64,000 nucleotides of DNA from Carnobacterium_A sp047553015 (lineage in GTDB: Bacteria > Bacillota > Bacilli > Lactobacillales > Carnobacteriaceae), in contig NZ_CP180212.1 in NCBI RefSeq assembly GCF_047553015.1, positions 1,612,001 through 1,676,000 of the forward strand, in the 5' to 3' direction. Numbering within the stretch: position 1 is the first letter of the stretch; each line of letters begins with the position of its first letter. The translations under genes and the position numbers were made by a program. The notes under the pieces are model-generated. The model did not search any database and was not told where the DNA came from. It saw only the letters and a program-made list of their open reading frames with translations. Below, piece after piece: positions 1-7,919 of the stretch.

Positions 1-693
1 CGTTATCTTATCGATAAACGCTTTTGTGATTAATTGAGGTCTCGTAATTGCACTACCAACAACCATTGAGTAAACACCTAGTTCTTGACAACGTTTTGCT
101 TTTTCGGGTGTATCTACGTGTCCTTCAGCAATAACAGGAATTGTCACTAGCTTTAAAATCGCTTTTAGTCTTGCAAAATCATCATCTGCAATATTGTGTC
201 CTTCAGACTCTTTTGTATACCCCATTAACGTTGTTGAGACACAATCAAATCCTAATTTTTCTGCTTCTATTGCTTCCTCTAAGGTTGCAATATCCGCCAT
301 CAACAACACGTTAGGATAAGATGAACGAATAGATTGAACGAAATCAGCTAATTTCTCATCATTATGACGCTTACGACACGTTGCATCTAATGCAATCATT
401 TCACAGTTTGACTCAGCTAACTCATGAACTTCTTTCATCGTAGCTGTAATATAAATATCTGAATCTTCGTAATCACGCTTTACAATACCTACTACTGGTA
501 GGGTTGTGTGTTTTTTAATTTCAATAATATCTTCTTTTGAGTTCGCTCTAATCCCACTAGCTCCACCTTGTTCTACCGCTACGGCCATTCGTCCCATAAT
601 ATACGAACTGTGTAAGGGCTCATCTTCTAAAGCCTGACAAGATACAATTAATTTTGATTTTACTTTTTCTAACATATTCAATGTGTTACTCAT
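1..693 (-). CDS. nanE: N-acetylmannosamine-6-phosphate 2-epimerase (3' end cut by window)
   Basis: Cytoplasmic TIM-barrel enzyme that converts ManNAc-6-P to GlcNAc-6-P in sialic acid and amino-sugar catabolism. The 231 codons visible read through to position 1 without a stop; family members are about 220-235 residues, so very little is missing. NanE hallmarks are the N-terminal KLIVSCQALEDEPLH, MGRMAVAVEQGGASGIRAN, the ALDATCRKR segment and the phosphate-binding end PVIAEGHVDTPEKA / MVVGSAITRP. The ATG at 693 overlaps the stop codon of the upstream PTS gene by 8 bases (ATGAGTAA), so the two genes are translationally coupled. The AGGAG motif directly abuts this ATG; the next in-frame ATG is at 675 but has no better ribosome site. 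Coupling to a PTS permease suggests that ManNAc or a related sugar is the operon substrate. Confidence 0.93.
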   Translation of the reverse strand, partial: MSNTLNMLEKVKSKLIVSCQALEDEPLHSSYIMGRMAVAVEQGGASGIRANSKEDIIEIKKHTTLPVVGIVKRDYEDSDIYITATMKEVHELAESNCEMIALDATCRKRHNDEKLADFVQSIRSSYPNVLLMADIATLEEAIEAEKLGFDCVSTTLMGYTKESEGHNIADDDFARLKAILKLVTIPVIAEGHVDTPEKAKRCQELGVYSMVVGSAITRPQLITKAFIDKIT

Positions 694-2224
694 CTCCTAA
701 AATTTCGGTTACTTCGTTTTTAATGACTGTGACTTGTGGGCCATAAATAACTTGTACTCCATTTCCTCTAATTAAGACACCTTTACTACCTGTCTCTTTC
801 AGCGCTTCTTTATTTACTTTTTTGCCATCTTTTACTGTTACACGTAGTCGTGTTGCACAATTGTCTACGTTTACGATATTTTCTTCTCCACCTAAAGCAC
901 GAATAATATTTAGTGCACGGCCTTCAGGTTTTTCCTTAGTCTCTGCTACTTCTAATTCATCTGTACGACCTGGCGTTTTAAAGTTAAATTTCAAAATAAG
1001 GAATTTAAATGTAAAGTAGTATAGGAAGAACCAGACAATTCCTATTAAAATAACTGTCATCCAGTTTGTTTTAGCGTTGCCTTGTAAGACTCCAAAAAGA
1101 ATGAAGTCTATGAATCCGCCTGAAAAGGTTTGACCAATAGTAATTTCAAAAATATGAGCTAGCATAAACGCTAGTCCATCAAAGAATGCATGAACAACAT
1201 ATAGGGCTGGTGCGATAAATAAAAATGAAAATTCTAGTGGTTCAGTAATTCCTGTTAAGAAAGAAGTAAGAGCAGCTGATAACATCAATCCACCAACTAC
1301 TTTTTTATTTTCAGGTTTAGCTGTTTGATAAATTGCAAATGCAGCACCTACTAAACCAAACATCATCGTGATAAAACGACCAGACATAAAGCGTGATGTT
1401 CCTTCAAAGAACTGAGTGGTTGTAGGATCAGCTAATTGTGCAAAGAAGATATTTTGTGTTCCTTGAACGAGGTTACCTCCAATTTCTAGTGTTCCACCTA
1501 GTGCTGTTTGCCAAAATGGCAAGTAGAAAATATGATGTAGTCCAAAAGGTCCTAATAAGCGTAAAATAAATCCATAAAAAAACGTTCCAACATAGCCAGT
1601 TGCATTCACAATGTCTCCAACACTGAAGATAACGTTTTGGAAAAGAGGCCAAACAAAGTACATAATGCTTCCTAAAATAATTGCACCGAATGATGTGATA
1701 ATTGGTACAAAACGTGATCCACCAAAGAAACCAAGGTATTGAGGCAATTCAATTTTATAAAAACGATTGTGCAAATATGAAGCCATTATTCCAACTAAAA
1801 TACCACCAAAAACTCCTGATTCTAGGGTTTGAATACCCAATGTAACTCCTTGTCCTACAGCAGCTAAATTTTCTGTTACTAAGCTACCATTCAGACCTAA
1901 AATAGCATTTGTCGTTGCGTGCATTACTAAAAAACCGATTAAAGCAGCTAATGCTGCAGTCCCTTTATCATTGCGTGCTAATCCAATAGCTACACCAACC
2001 GCAAATATAACAGGTAAATTAGCAAAAACAACACTACCAGCACTACTCATAATTGTAAATAATGCTTGTAACCACCTAACATCTAATATCGGGTAAGCAA
2101 GAACGGTATTAGGATTCGATAACGCCCCTCCAATACCAAGTAATAAACCTGCTGCTGGTAAAATTGCAATCGGTAACATAAAAGATTTCCCAAACTGTTG
2201 CGCTTTTTCAAAAAAGGTTTTCAT
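686..2224 (-). CDS. PTS glucose/N-acetyl-sugar family EIICB permease
   Basis: Membrane component of the phosphoenolpyruvate sugar phosphotransferase system, importing and phosphorylating a hexose or N-acetylhexosamine. The N-terminal EIIC domain (about residues 1-400) has the family start FMLPIAILPAAGLLLGIGGA, the GLHHIFYLPFW segment and TGITEPLEF. The C-terminal EIIB domain carries the phosphorylated cysteine in NVDNCATRLRV (about Cys456). There is no EIIA domain, so a general EIIA must serve it. An open frame extends to a GTG at 2233, but AGGAG at 2234-2238 sits 8 nt from the ATG at 2224, which I take as the start. Since nanE follows with overlapping codons, ManNAc (or GlcNAc) is the likely substrate; this is inference from context, because the family also includes glucose and GlcNAc permeases. 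Confidence 0.9.
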   Translation of the reverse strand: MKTFFEKAQQFGKSFMLPIAILPAAGLLLGIGGALSNPNTVLAYPILDVRWLQALFTIMSSAGSVVFANLPVIFAVGVAIGLARNDKGTAALAALIGFLVMHATTNAILGLNGSLVTENLAAVGQGVTLGIQTLESGVFGGILVGIMASYLHNRFYKIELPQYLGFFGGSRFVPIITSFGAIILGSIMYFVWPLFQNVIFSVGDIVNATGYVGTFFYGFILRLLGPFGLHHIFYLPFWQTALGGTLEIGGNLVQGTQNIFFAQLADPTTTQFFEGTSRFMSGRFITMMFGLVGAAFAIYQTAKPENKKVVGGLMLSAALTSFLTGITEPLEFSFLFIAPALYVVHAFFDGLAFMLAHIFEITIGQTFSGGFIDFILFGVLQGNAKTNWMTVILIGIVWFFLYYFTFKFLILKFNFKTPGRTDELEVAETKEKPEGRALNIIRALGGEENIVNVDNCATRLRVTVKDGKKVNKEALKETGSKGVLIRGNGVQVIYGPQVTVIKNEVTEILGDE

Positions 2225-2267
2225 TCTTTTCACTCCTCTATATTTTGTGTTTTATTTTATATCATTT

Positions 2268-2296
2268 ATTCTACTTCATGTAAATGTTTTCGTCAA
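2268..2296 (-). promoter_or_regulatory. Sigma-A promoter of the PTS-nanE operon
   Basis: On the minus strand TTGACG (2291-2296) is separated by 17 nt from TAGAAT (2268-2273), with the ATG 43 nt beyond the -10. I see no good cre site overlapping it. Confidence 0.7.
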
Positions 2297-2360
2297 TATG
2301 TTTTAAAAGAAAATTTTTTCTTTTTAGATTTATTTATTTTTTGTATACTATCTAAACACA

Positions 2361-2416
2361 AAAAAGTTTGGTCTGTTTATTTCATGACTAAACGAAATAA
2401 ACAGACCAAACTTTTT
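2361..2416 (-). terminator. Perfect 23-bp hairpin terminator after the hemolysin III gene
   Basis: Arms 2361-2383 and 2394-2416 are perfectly complementary with a 10-nt loop. The minus-strand 3' arm ends in a run of six Ts, so it closes transcription of the upstream hemolysin III-like gene before the PTS promoter starts. The arm also begins with As on the other side, so it could work in both directions. Confidence 0.85.
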
Positions 2417-2426
2417 AAAAAGAATG

Positions 2427-3074
2427 TTAAGCATAAATTAAAATACTAAAGTAAACAAATGCCGTTCCTGTCATAACAAATAAATGCCATAAGACGTGCA
2501 TATACTTCACAGAACGCATACTATAGAAAGCTGCCCCGATTGTGAATGCTAAACCGCCTGCTAGCAACAATCCAAAACCGTTTATTCCTAGCCCGGTATA
2601 AAGCTCTTTAATTGCAACTAGGCATAACCAGCCCATACCGATATATAACACTGTTGAAATATTTTTAAAACTTTCAATCCAGATACTTTTATAAATCACA
2701 CCTAAAAGAGCAATAGTCCAAACAACATAAAATAAAGCCCAACCTTTTACTCCACCAATTGTTACAAGACATAGCGGTGTATAACTTCCTGCAATAAGAA
2801 TATAGATGCTACTATGATCAAAAATTTTAAATACTTTTCTAGCTTTCGTAAAAATTAAGCTGTGATAAAGTGTTGAACTCAAATAAAGCAAAATTAAAGA
2901 CGAGCCGAATATACAATAGGAAACCAATTCAAGAGTAGAACCTGATCTAACTCCTTTTAAAATCAAAATAATAAGTCCAGCAATGCTTAGCCCAGCACCT
3001 ATACCATGAGTTACTGCATTTAACACTTCATTTGTAATTAAATACTTTTTAGAGAAATCCGGAATTTTTTTCAT
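2427..3074 (-). CDS. trhA: Hemolysin III / TrhA family 7-TM membrane protein
   Basis: Integral membrane protein of the PAQR / adiponectin-receptor-like superfamily (HlyIII). The family motifs are visible in order: NAVTHGIGAGLS near residue 20, SSTLYHS in the second helix region, DHSSIYILIAGSYTP, and the terminal HVLWHLFVM; the conserved Ser, His and Asp residues would form the metal site typical of the family. Seven hydrophobic segments fill about 215 residues, the usual length. GGAGG at 3081-3085 touches an ATG at 3080 but is 6 nt from the ATG at 3074, so I start at 3074. Described roles in the family concern membrane-lipid homeostasis; true haemolysin activity should not be assumed. It is transcribed alone and divergently from the Spx-like gene. 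Confidence 0.88.
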   Translation of the reverse strand: MKKIPDFSKKYLITNEVLNAVTHGIGAGLSIAGLIILILKGVRSGSTLELVSYCIFGSSLILLYLSSTLYHSLIFTKARKVFKIFDHSSIYILIAGSYTPLCLVTIGGVKGWALFYVVWTIALLGVIYKSIWIESFKNISTVLYIGMGWLCLVAIKELYTGLGINGFGLLLAGGLAFTIGAAFYSMRSVKYMHVLWHLFVMTGTAFVYFSILIYA

Positions 3075-3119
3075 ATCCATCCTCCACTTTCTTAAATTTA
3101 AATTAACTAATTAGTTTTC

Positions 3120-3148
3120 ATTCTATCATAGATTCAAAAACTACACAA
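3120..3148 (-). promoter_or_regulatory. Promoter of the hemolysin III-like gene
   Basis: Minus-strand TTGTGT (3143-3148), 17-nt spacer, TAGAAT (3120-3125). The rest of the roughly 310-bp divergent gap up to 3387 holds a TATAAT at 3192-3197 on the plus strand without a convincing -35; I see no gene in it. Confidence 0.6.
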
Positions 3149-3387
3149 CCTAGTTTAGTTAACTACATGTCTAAGATGACATAACAAACGCTATAATATA
3201 TATGATTATTGTTTATTTAAATGATATATGTTTAAAACGTTTTGTTGAAAATGCCTATTTGTATTGCTTTTGTTGCTTTTTACTTCTATACTAAAAGTAG
3301 TTCAAAATATCACAATTTAATTTCTGAAATCTTTTACCGCTCCACTTACCTAGTTAACTTTGCTTTGACTTAAAAGGAGGACAAAAA

Positions 3388-3792
3388 ATGATTATGCTGT
3401 ATACATCCCCGAGTTGTGCTTCATGTCGTAAGGCACGTGCCTGGTTAGAAGAAAATAATCTCGAGTACTTAGAAAAAAATATATTTAAGGAACAGTTAAC
3501 CGAATACGACCTTAAAGTTATTCTAAGTTTAACAGAAAATGGAACAGAAGAAATTATTTCATTTCGTTCTCAAATTTTTCATGATTTAACTATTGATATG
3601 GAAAACATTTCTCTAAAAGAATTCATCCATATTATTTTAGAAAATCCTGGGTTGATCCGACGTCCTATTCTCATTGATGATAAACGATTGCAAATTGGGT
3701 TTAACGAAGAAGATATTCGCCGTTTCCTACCACGTGATGTCCGGAAGTTAGAATTAAAAAAATTGCAAGAAAAACTACTAATAAATTATTAA
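3388..3792 (+). CDS. spx: Spx/ArsC family transcriptional regulator
   Basis: Thioredoxin-fold regulator that binds the RNA polymerase alpha C-terminal domain and redirects transcription under thiol stress. The redox CxxC switch is Cys10-Ala-Ser-Cys13, followed by RKARAWL; the alpha-CTD contact region includes Gly88 to Arg92 (GLIRRPIL). The C-terminal FNEEDIRRFLPR segment is also typical. Length is 134 residues, as in Spx proteins (131-137). AAAGGAGG about 10 nt upstream supports the ATG at 3388. Lactobacillales usually carry several Spx paralogues, so this need not be the essential copy. Monocistronic, followed by its own terminator. Confidence 0.9.
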   Translation: MIMLYTSPSCASCRKARAWLEENNLEYLEKNIFKEQLTEYDLKVILSLTENGTEEIISFRSQIFHDLTIDMENISLKEFIHIILENPGLIRRPILIDDKRLQIGFNEEDIRRFLPRDVRKLELKKLQEKLLINY

Positions 3793-3827
3793 AAAAAAAT
3801 ACACCAATCCTACTCTTTAAAATACCA

Positions 3828-3868
3828 GACTGTAAAAGTTGAGCTTTAGAAACTTTCACGGTCTTTTT
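3828..3868 (+). terminator. Terminator after spx
   Basis: Arms 3828-3840 and 3851-3863 pair with one mismatch and one G-U, followed by TTTTT at 3864-3868. Confidence 0.75.
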
Positions 3869-3875
3869 AGTATGA

Positions 3876-3918
3876 AAACGAGTATAAACACAGTTTTCAA
3901 CTGTATTCATACTCGTTT
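3876..3918 (-). terminator. Terminator after the dipeptidase gene (bidirectional)
   Basis: Outer arms AAACGAGTAT (3876-3885) and ATACTCGTTT (3909-3918) plus an inner 6-bp stem ACAGTT/AACTGT form a two-step hairpin. On the minus strand it follows the dipeptidase stop by about 48 nt and runs into a T-rich tail. Confidence 0.65.
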
Positions 3919-3965
3919 CCACATGATTACTTCAACTATCTCTCCTACTTTACTTACTCATTCTA

Positions 3966-4901
3966 CTAACTAGGTAGGTGATTTAAAAAGTTTTGCGAAG
4001 CAAATCCCTCTACTTCTGCTTTTGAAAAGATTTCTTCTAAAGCTATAATTAAATTTTGAAACTGTCCAGCATGCGTTAATTTTTCTATATGTGAACTAAT
4101 TCCATCAAAATCTGAACCAAATCCAATTATTTTCATTGCTCCTAATGTTACTAATGCTTCAACGTGCTTTACTAAATCGTTTATATTAGCTATCTTTTGA
4201 ATTTCTTCTTCAACAGTGAAAGGTGGATTAAAAACGATATGAATTGGTGCATTGCGTTCAATCATTGCTTTAATTTGATCATTATTTAAGTTTCTGACAT
4301 GTCCGCACAAATCTAGAACATTTGAATGAGTCGCAATTGGGTATTTCGCTACTTTCATGACGTCCCAAAAACTTGCAACACTTAAATGAGAGACATCTGT
4401 AAATACTTTTCTATCATTTAATTTCGCTACAATATCAAAACCAAAAGCCGTTAATCCTCCACCTCTTGGCTCTTGTACTCCATCTGCTGCTAAATTAGCT
4501 GGATTCCAGGTCAAACCGACAGACAAAACACCTAAATCTAATAAATGATCTAGTTTAGTTAAATCATTTCCTATTGCTTCTACACCTTCTAATGTTAAGA
4601 AGGAGCCTATCTCACCATCTTTTAATTTTTTTATATCATCCCACTTTTTAATCTGTTTCATTTCAGGGTTTTCACCTAGCACAGCTTGTTGATAATACGC
4701 TACTTGTTCTAAAGCAGCAGCATATTTTTCTTCTACTAAAATAGTTGGTTCAATAAATATAGCAAAAGCCTGAATTTTAACTTGGCCTTCTTTTAAGCGA
4801 GTTAAATTTACATTTAATTCATCTGATGTTTTAAAATCTAACTCTCCATTTGATTGTTGCAACTTTAATAAAGTATCACAGTGTAAATCGATAATATCCA
4901 T
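3966..4901 (-). CDS. Membrane dipeptidase (renal dipeptidase family, peptidase M19)
   Basis: Zinc dipeptidase of the M19 family; a cytoplasmic location is likely because no signal peptide is visible. The binuclear metal site is recognisable: His7-x-Asp9 in DLHCDTL, Glu in FLTLEGVEAIG (about residue 104), His in DVSHLS (about 192) and His in ATHSN (about 213), and the late Asp in IGFGSDFDG. Length is 311 residues, normal for bacterial members. GGAG 7 nt before the ATG at 4901 supports the start. It is monocistronic, lying downstream of the structured RNA gene on the same strand but separated from it by that RNA's terminator. Physiological substrates (dipeptides, possibly D-residue-containing) cannot be told from sequence. 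Confidence 0.9.
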   Translation of the reverse strand: MDIIDLHCDTLLKLQQSNGELDFKTSDELNVNLTRLKEGQVKIQAFAIFIEPTILVEEKYAAALEQVAYYQQAVLGENPEMKQIKKWDDIKKLKDGEIGSFLTLEGVEAIGNDLTKLDHLLDLGVLSVGLTWNPANLAADGVQEPRGGGLTAFGFDIVAKLNDRKVFTDVSHLSVASFWDVMKVAKYPIATHSNVLDLCGHVRNLNNDQIKAMIERNAPIHIVFNPPFTVEEEIQKIANINDLVKHVEALVTLGAMKIIGFGSDFDGISSHIEKLTHAGQFQNLIIALEEIFSKAEVEGFASQNFLNHLPS

Positions 4902-5044
4902 ATCTATTCTCCTTCTTTCTAATTAGTGAGATTTAGCCTTATCTATGTTAGCCATCATACGGTATTATGAGATAATGTGCAAAAAGAGCCTCTTAAAAAA
5001 TGAGTTTATTTTCTTGTAGATTTAAATTGTATGTAAAAAAAGGC

Positions 5045-5253
5045 AAAAAAAAAAGCACTGACAAAAGTCAGTACTTTTTTCCGATAATAGTTATTTTCAT
5101 AACTAGGTCCCATGAATTCCACAAAACAGAGGGGTCCAAACACCTACATCTTGTAGTTGTACTAAAAGTACGGTGTGCCTTATCTAAATTCTAACCACTT
5201 GTCGCCGCAGCGAAATGACCGAAGTCATCTGGTTAGAGTCAACTCATCGCATG
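5045..5253 (-). ncRNA. Probable structured non-coding RNA, about 209 nt, family not recognised
   Basis: The stretch has its own promoter (5260-5288) and ends in a canonical terminator: GCACTGAC (5055-5062), AAAA loop, GTCAGTAC (5067-5074) and, on the minus strand, a run of Ts down to about 5045. Between them, read 5'-3' on the minus strand, there is a stem CTAACCA/TGGTTAG enclosing two hairpins (ATGAC-TTCG-GTCAT and TCGC-TGCG-GCGA), then a second stem ACAC/GTGT enclosing two more (GTAC-TTTTA-GTAC and CTAC-AAGAT-GTAG), then GGACCC/GGGACC with one A-A mismatch, then a perfect 7-bp stem closed by a GAAA tetraloop (5088-5105). No start codon with a ribosome site or long frame is present. It lacks the hallmarks of 6S, tmRNA, RNase P, SRP RNA, T-box and the riboswitch classes I know. 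Confidence 0.7.
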
Positions 5254-5259
5254 TAAGTA

Positions 5260-5288
5260 ACTATACTATATAATTATTTTAAATACAA
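5260..5288 (-). promoter_or_regulatory. Promoter of the structured RNA
   Basis: Minus-strand TTGTAT (5283-5288), 17-nt spacer, TATAGT (5260-5265); start of transcription expected near 5253. The -35 lies inside the last codons of the broken SGNH hydrolase gene. Confidence 0.65.
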
Positions 5289-5960
5289 GCACTTTTTAAT
5301 TCTTTTTACGTTCTTTTTATTTCCTTTATCATTTTCAATTTTTTCTAACCACGATTTAGCTAGTAACGCATGACCTGCTAAAGTAGGATGAACCCCATCT
5401 TCTGTTACAGAACCATTTCCCCATTTCATTCCAAAATCTTTAAACTTCTCAGCTAATTCAATGTAATCTGCCTGATATTCTTTTGCTAATTTACGGATAA
5501 CTTGTATTCGAGGATTTAATTCAAGTTCAAAAGATTCTTGTTCACTTGAATCTTTTACTACAAACGGTTAAATTAAAATGATTCTTGCTTTTGTTTCCTG
5601 CTTAGCTTTTTCTAACATTAATCGATAAAATAATTCAAATTTATCGACACTTTCTTGAATGCTTACTTTTTCTTTATCTATATTATGCCAAGCATCATTT
5701 ATACCCACAAGAATAGAGATAATATCTGGTTGTAATTCAAGACAATCTTCTTTCCAACGATTTGCTAAGTCTGTTACTTTATCGCCACTAATCCCTCGAT
5801 TAAGAAACGTCAATTCAAGTTCTGGATAACATTCCAATAAGTGTGCGGCTATTAATAAAGGATAGCCTTTGCCTAAATCTTTCAAGTCTTTACGGTTGCG
5901 TCCTACATCTGTAATGCTATCTCCAATAAAAAGAATAGTATCTTTTTTATTTAGCCTCAT
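5274..5960 (-). pseudogene. SGNH/GDSL-family esterase, broken by an in-frame stop
   Basis: GDSL-type hydrolase with block I Gly13-Asp-Ser15-Ile-Thr (nucleophile Ser15), an NRGISGD block II region and the GINDAW block III. The frame meets TAA at 5568-5570 after 130 residues (ending KARIILI), yet continues in the same frame for 97 more residues (PFVVKDSS... to a TAA at 5274-5276) that contain the catalytic Asp/His block DGVHPT and the normal C-terminus. Intact relatives read through here with a residue before PFV, so one base change (for example GAA to TAA) would explain it. The truncated 130-residue product lacks the catalytic His and should be inactive. The gene starts 13 nt after the ROK kinase gene and was probably its operon partner. 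A sequencing error is the alternative. Confidence 0.85.
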
Positions 5961-5973
5961 TTTTTTACCTTCT

Positions 5974-6849
5974 TCACTTTATTTTTTGTAAATAATGATA
6001 AACTGCGCCAATTAAATTTGCATCATTTTTGAAGGTACACGTCTTAATAACAGGTTTAAAAGGTGCTATTGTGACTACTTCCATAATTTTATCAAACTCT
6101 TCTTCTAATTTTTCAATTAAATCAAGCTTATTAGAGACCCCACCACCAATCAAAATAAGTTCAGGATCGTAACTATACTGTAAGTTAAATAGTCCACGAG
6201 CTAAATAAGTATAAAAAGTAGAAACTTCTTCTTTTGCTATCAAATCGCCTTGTTCAGCTAGTTCAAAAACTTCTTCTCCAGAAATACTGATTGGTTCTAT
6301 ATTTTTTCTTAATGCATAACGTGCTGCCATATTAACGGCTGTTCCTAAGTCACTAAACGTTTGATTATCCGTCATCAGCATGAATCCAAACTCTCCGCCA
6401 AATAAATGCTTGCCTTGCTTAATTTCACCATCTACAATCACTGATCCACCGATCCCTGTTCCAACGACTACAAATAAAACATCTTTGATGCCTTTAGCAG
6501 CGCCTTTCCAAGTCTCTGCTAGAGCAGCACAATTTGCATCGTTTTCAAACGTTACTGGACACTTTAACTCTTTTTCTAATTCATCGTAAATAGGAAATCT
6601 GTGAATGTAAGGTACTGCACTTGCTCCATCTATCGAACGTTTTTTCTGATTCACTGCTCCAGGAGAACTAAACGCTACACCCTCTAGCTCAAATTTTTCT
6701 TCATAGTGTATTTTAATCTCTTTACATGCTTGCTTCATTTCACTCCATGTAGCAGGTGTTTTCAAGCTTCCTTTGTGGCTTAACTTCTCCTCTTTCCAGA
6801 TGCCATACTTAATCGATGTTCCACCTATATCAAACGCTAAAATAGCCAT
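5974..6849 (-). CDS. ROK family sugar kinase (beta-glucoside kinase-like)
   Basis: ATP-dependent kinase of the ROK family. The N-terminal phosphate loop FDIGGTSIKYG, the FENDANCAALAE segment and the GTGIGGSVIVDG adenosine region are clear. The ROK zinc motif (CxCGxxGCxE) is absent: the corresponding stretch reads GGEFGFMLM followed by DLGTAVN. That zinc-less pattern and the 291-residue length are those of BglK-type beta-glucoside kinases rather than glucokinase or NagK, but I cannot fix the substrate. GGAGGG at 6855-6860 lies 5 nt from the ATG at 6849, which I prefer over the open frame reaching 6864. The now broken SGNH hydrolase follows 13 nt later; together they may once have processed an acylated or phosphorylated glycoside. 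Confidence 0.85.
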   Translation of the reverse strand: MAILAFDIGGTSIKYGIWKEEKLSHKGSLKTPATWSEMKQACKEIKIHYEEKFELEGVAFSSPGAVNQKKRSIDGASAVPYIHRFPIYDELEKELKCPVTFENDANCAALAETWKGAAKGIKDVLFVVVGTGIGGSVIVDGEIKQGKHLFGGEFGFMLMTDNQTFSDLGTAVNMAARYALRKNIEPISISGEEVFELAEQGDLIAKEEVSTFYTYLARGLFNLQYSYDPELILIGGGVSNKLDLIEKLEEEFDKIMEVVTIAPFKPVIKTCTFKNDANLIGAVYHYLQKIK

Positions 6850-7039
6850 TATATCCCTCCTCATTTATAAGGATAGGCTACTTTATATCAAAAGGCTAGA
6901 AGAAGTTAAGCCTTTTCATTTTTGCTCTTTACAGTCCTTTTATACGTTAAAATAGCAAATAGCTCTTTTTTGCCTTATACTAGTATTAGACGTTTAGTTT
7001 AAACCTTGTAGTCAAATTATTAGAGGAGGCTTCACAAAA

Positions 7040-7453
7040 ATGGAAGAAGAAACTGTTTTAAATTTTCTAAAACGACACGGTTTAGAATCGAAACAGGGGC
7101 AATCTATTTTAGCTGAAAAGATACTATCTAAAGAAAATTGGCTTGTTTCTGTTTTTAAAAAGAATAAACAAAAGTCTTATTGTATTAATTTTTCAAAGAA
7201 TGAATTGGTTTTAATTCCTTTAGATGAAAAAACATCTTCTTTAAAAGAAGGTATTTATAACCAACTACCTTTAAGTGAGATAAAGGAACTTTATTTTGAA
7301 AAACCAGCTGCTGATAATGAGCTAGTTGTTGAATATGAAGATGACTCTAAACCAATAGAACATTATTTTATTCCTCAAGAGAATGCTGTATCACCTTGGC
7401 ACAGTAGGAATCTAATGCACTTGATGGAAGAAATCGGAACTAAAAATAAATAA
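7040..7453 (+). CDS. Hypothetical protein, 137 residues
   Basis: I do not recognise this protein. It has a strong ribosome site (GAGGAGG at 7023-7029, 10 nt before the ATG) and its own terminator. It is soluble, with no signal peptide or membrane helix; a short alpha-helical N-terminus is followed by alternating beta-strand-like segments (WLVSVFKK, YCINFSKNELVLIPL, ELVVEYEDD) and a C-terminal helix. The layout is reminiscent of small PH-like bacterial domains, but that is only an impression. It stands alone, divergent from the ROK kinase and convergent with gloA. Confidence 0.75.
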   Translation: MEEETVLNFLKRHGLESKQGQSILAEKILSKENWLVSVFKKNKQKSYCINFSKNELVLIPLDEKTSSLKEGIYNQLPLSEIKELYFEKPAADNELVVEYEDDSKPIEHYFIPQENAVSPWHSRNLMHLMEEIGTKNK

Positions 7454-7456
7454 ATT

Positions 7457-7500
7457 AAAAAAACGAGTGAGGGAAAAATTATCCCCCCTACTCGTTTTTT
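7457..7500. terminator. Bidirectional terminator between the hypothetical gene and gloA
   Basis: Arms AAAAAACGAGT (7457-7467) and ACTCGTTTTTT (7490-7500) with an inner AGGG/CCCT stem; T runs on both strands suit the convergent genes. Confidence 0.85.
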
Positions 7501-7520
7501 TATCTTTATTGGTTCTAGTC

Positions 7521-7904
7521 TTACTTATTTTGAATAACTTCAATTTTATACCCATCTGGATCTAAAATAAAGAAGTAGTTTGCTGCTCCATCACTTAGCC
7601 CTTTTAAATCCGTTACTTCGTTGCCTGATGCTTTATATTCTTGATGTGTTGCTTTTAAATCATCTACTCCGATAGCAATATGACCATAGCCATTTCCTAA
7701 TTCATAAGGCTCTGCCTGATTATAATTATACGTTAATTCTAACTCATAGCCACCTTTTTCAATGGCTAGATAAACAAGTGTAAACATTGAATCTGGATAA
7801 TCACCCCGTCTAACTTCGTGAAAACCAAGTACATTGGTATAGAAATCCATTGATTTTTCTAAGTCTTTCACTCTTACACACGTGTGCAACATTGTTTTTG
7901 TCAT
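7521..7904 (-). CDS. gloA: Lactoylglutathione lyase (glyoxalase I)
   Basis: Metal-dependent glyoxalase I of the VOC superfamily, detoxifying methylglyoxal as its thiol adduct. Two beta-alpha-beta-beta-beta modules in 127 residues carry the four metal ligands: His7 (LHTCVRV), Glu in YELELTYN, His in GHIAIGVDD and the late Glu in YKIEVIQ. The DFYTNVLGF and LDPDGYKIE signatures are typical. AAGGAG about 9 nt before the ATG supports the start. It is followed on the same strand from a second VOC gene and an aldo-keto reductase pseudogene, a cluster consistent with reactive-aldehyde detoxification. A glutathione reductase gene occurs elsewhere in the window, so glutathione is a plausible cofactor. 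Confidence 0.9.
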   Translation of the reverse strand: MTKTMLHTCVRVKDLEKSMDFYTNVLGFHEVRRGDYPDSMFTLVYLAIEKGGYELELTYNYNQAEPYELGNGYGHIAIGVDDLKATHQEYKASGNEVTDLKGLSDGAANYFFILDPDGYKIEVIQNK

Positions 7905-7919
7905 TTAAAAACTCCTTTT

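Noticed and set aside
5045..5253. Structured RNA as 6S RNA, tmRNA, RNase P RNA, SRP RNA or a T-box
   Set aside because: It is not one long rod with a central bubble (6S), has no tag frame or tRNA-like end (tmRNA), lacks the conserved P RNA and SRP core sequences, and lacks the T-box consensus; the terminator follows directly with no gene to regulate in frame.
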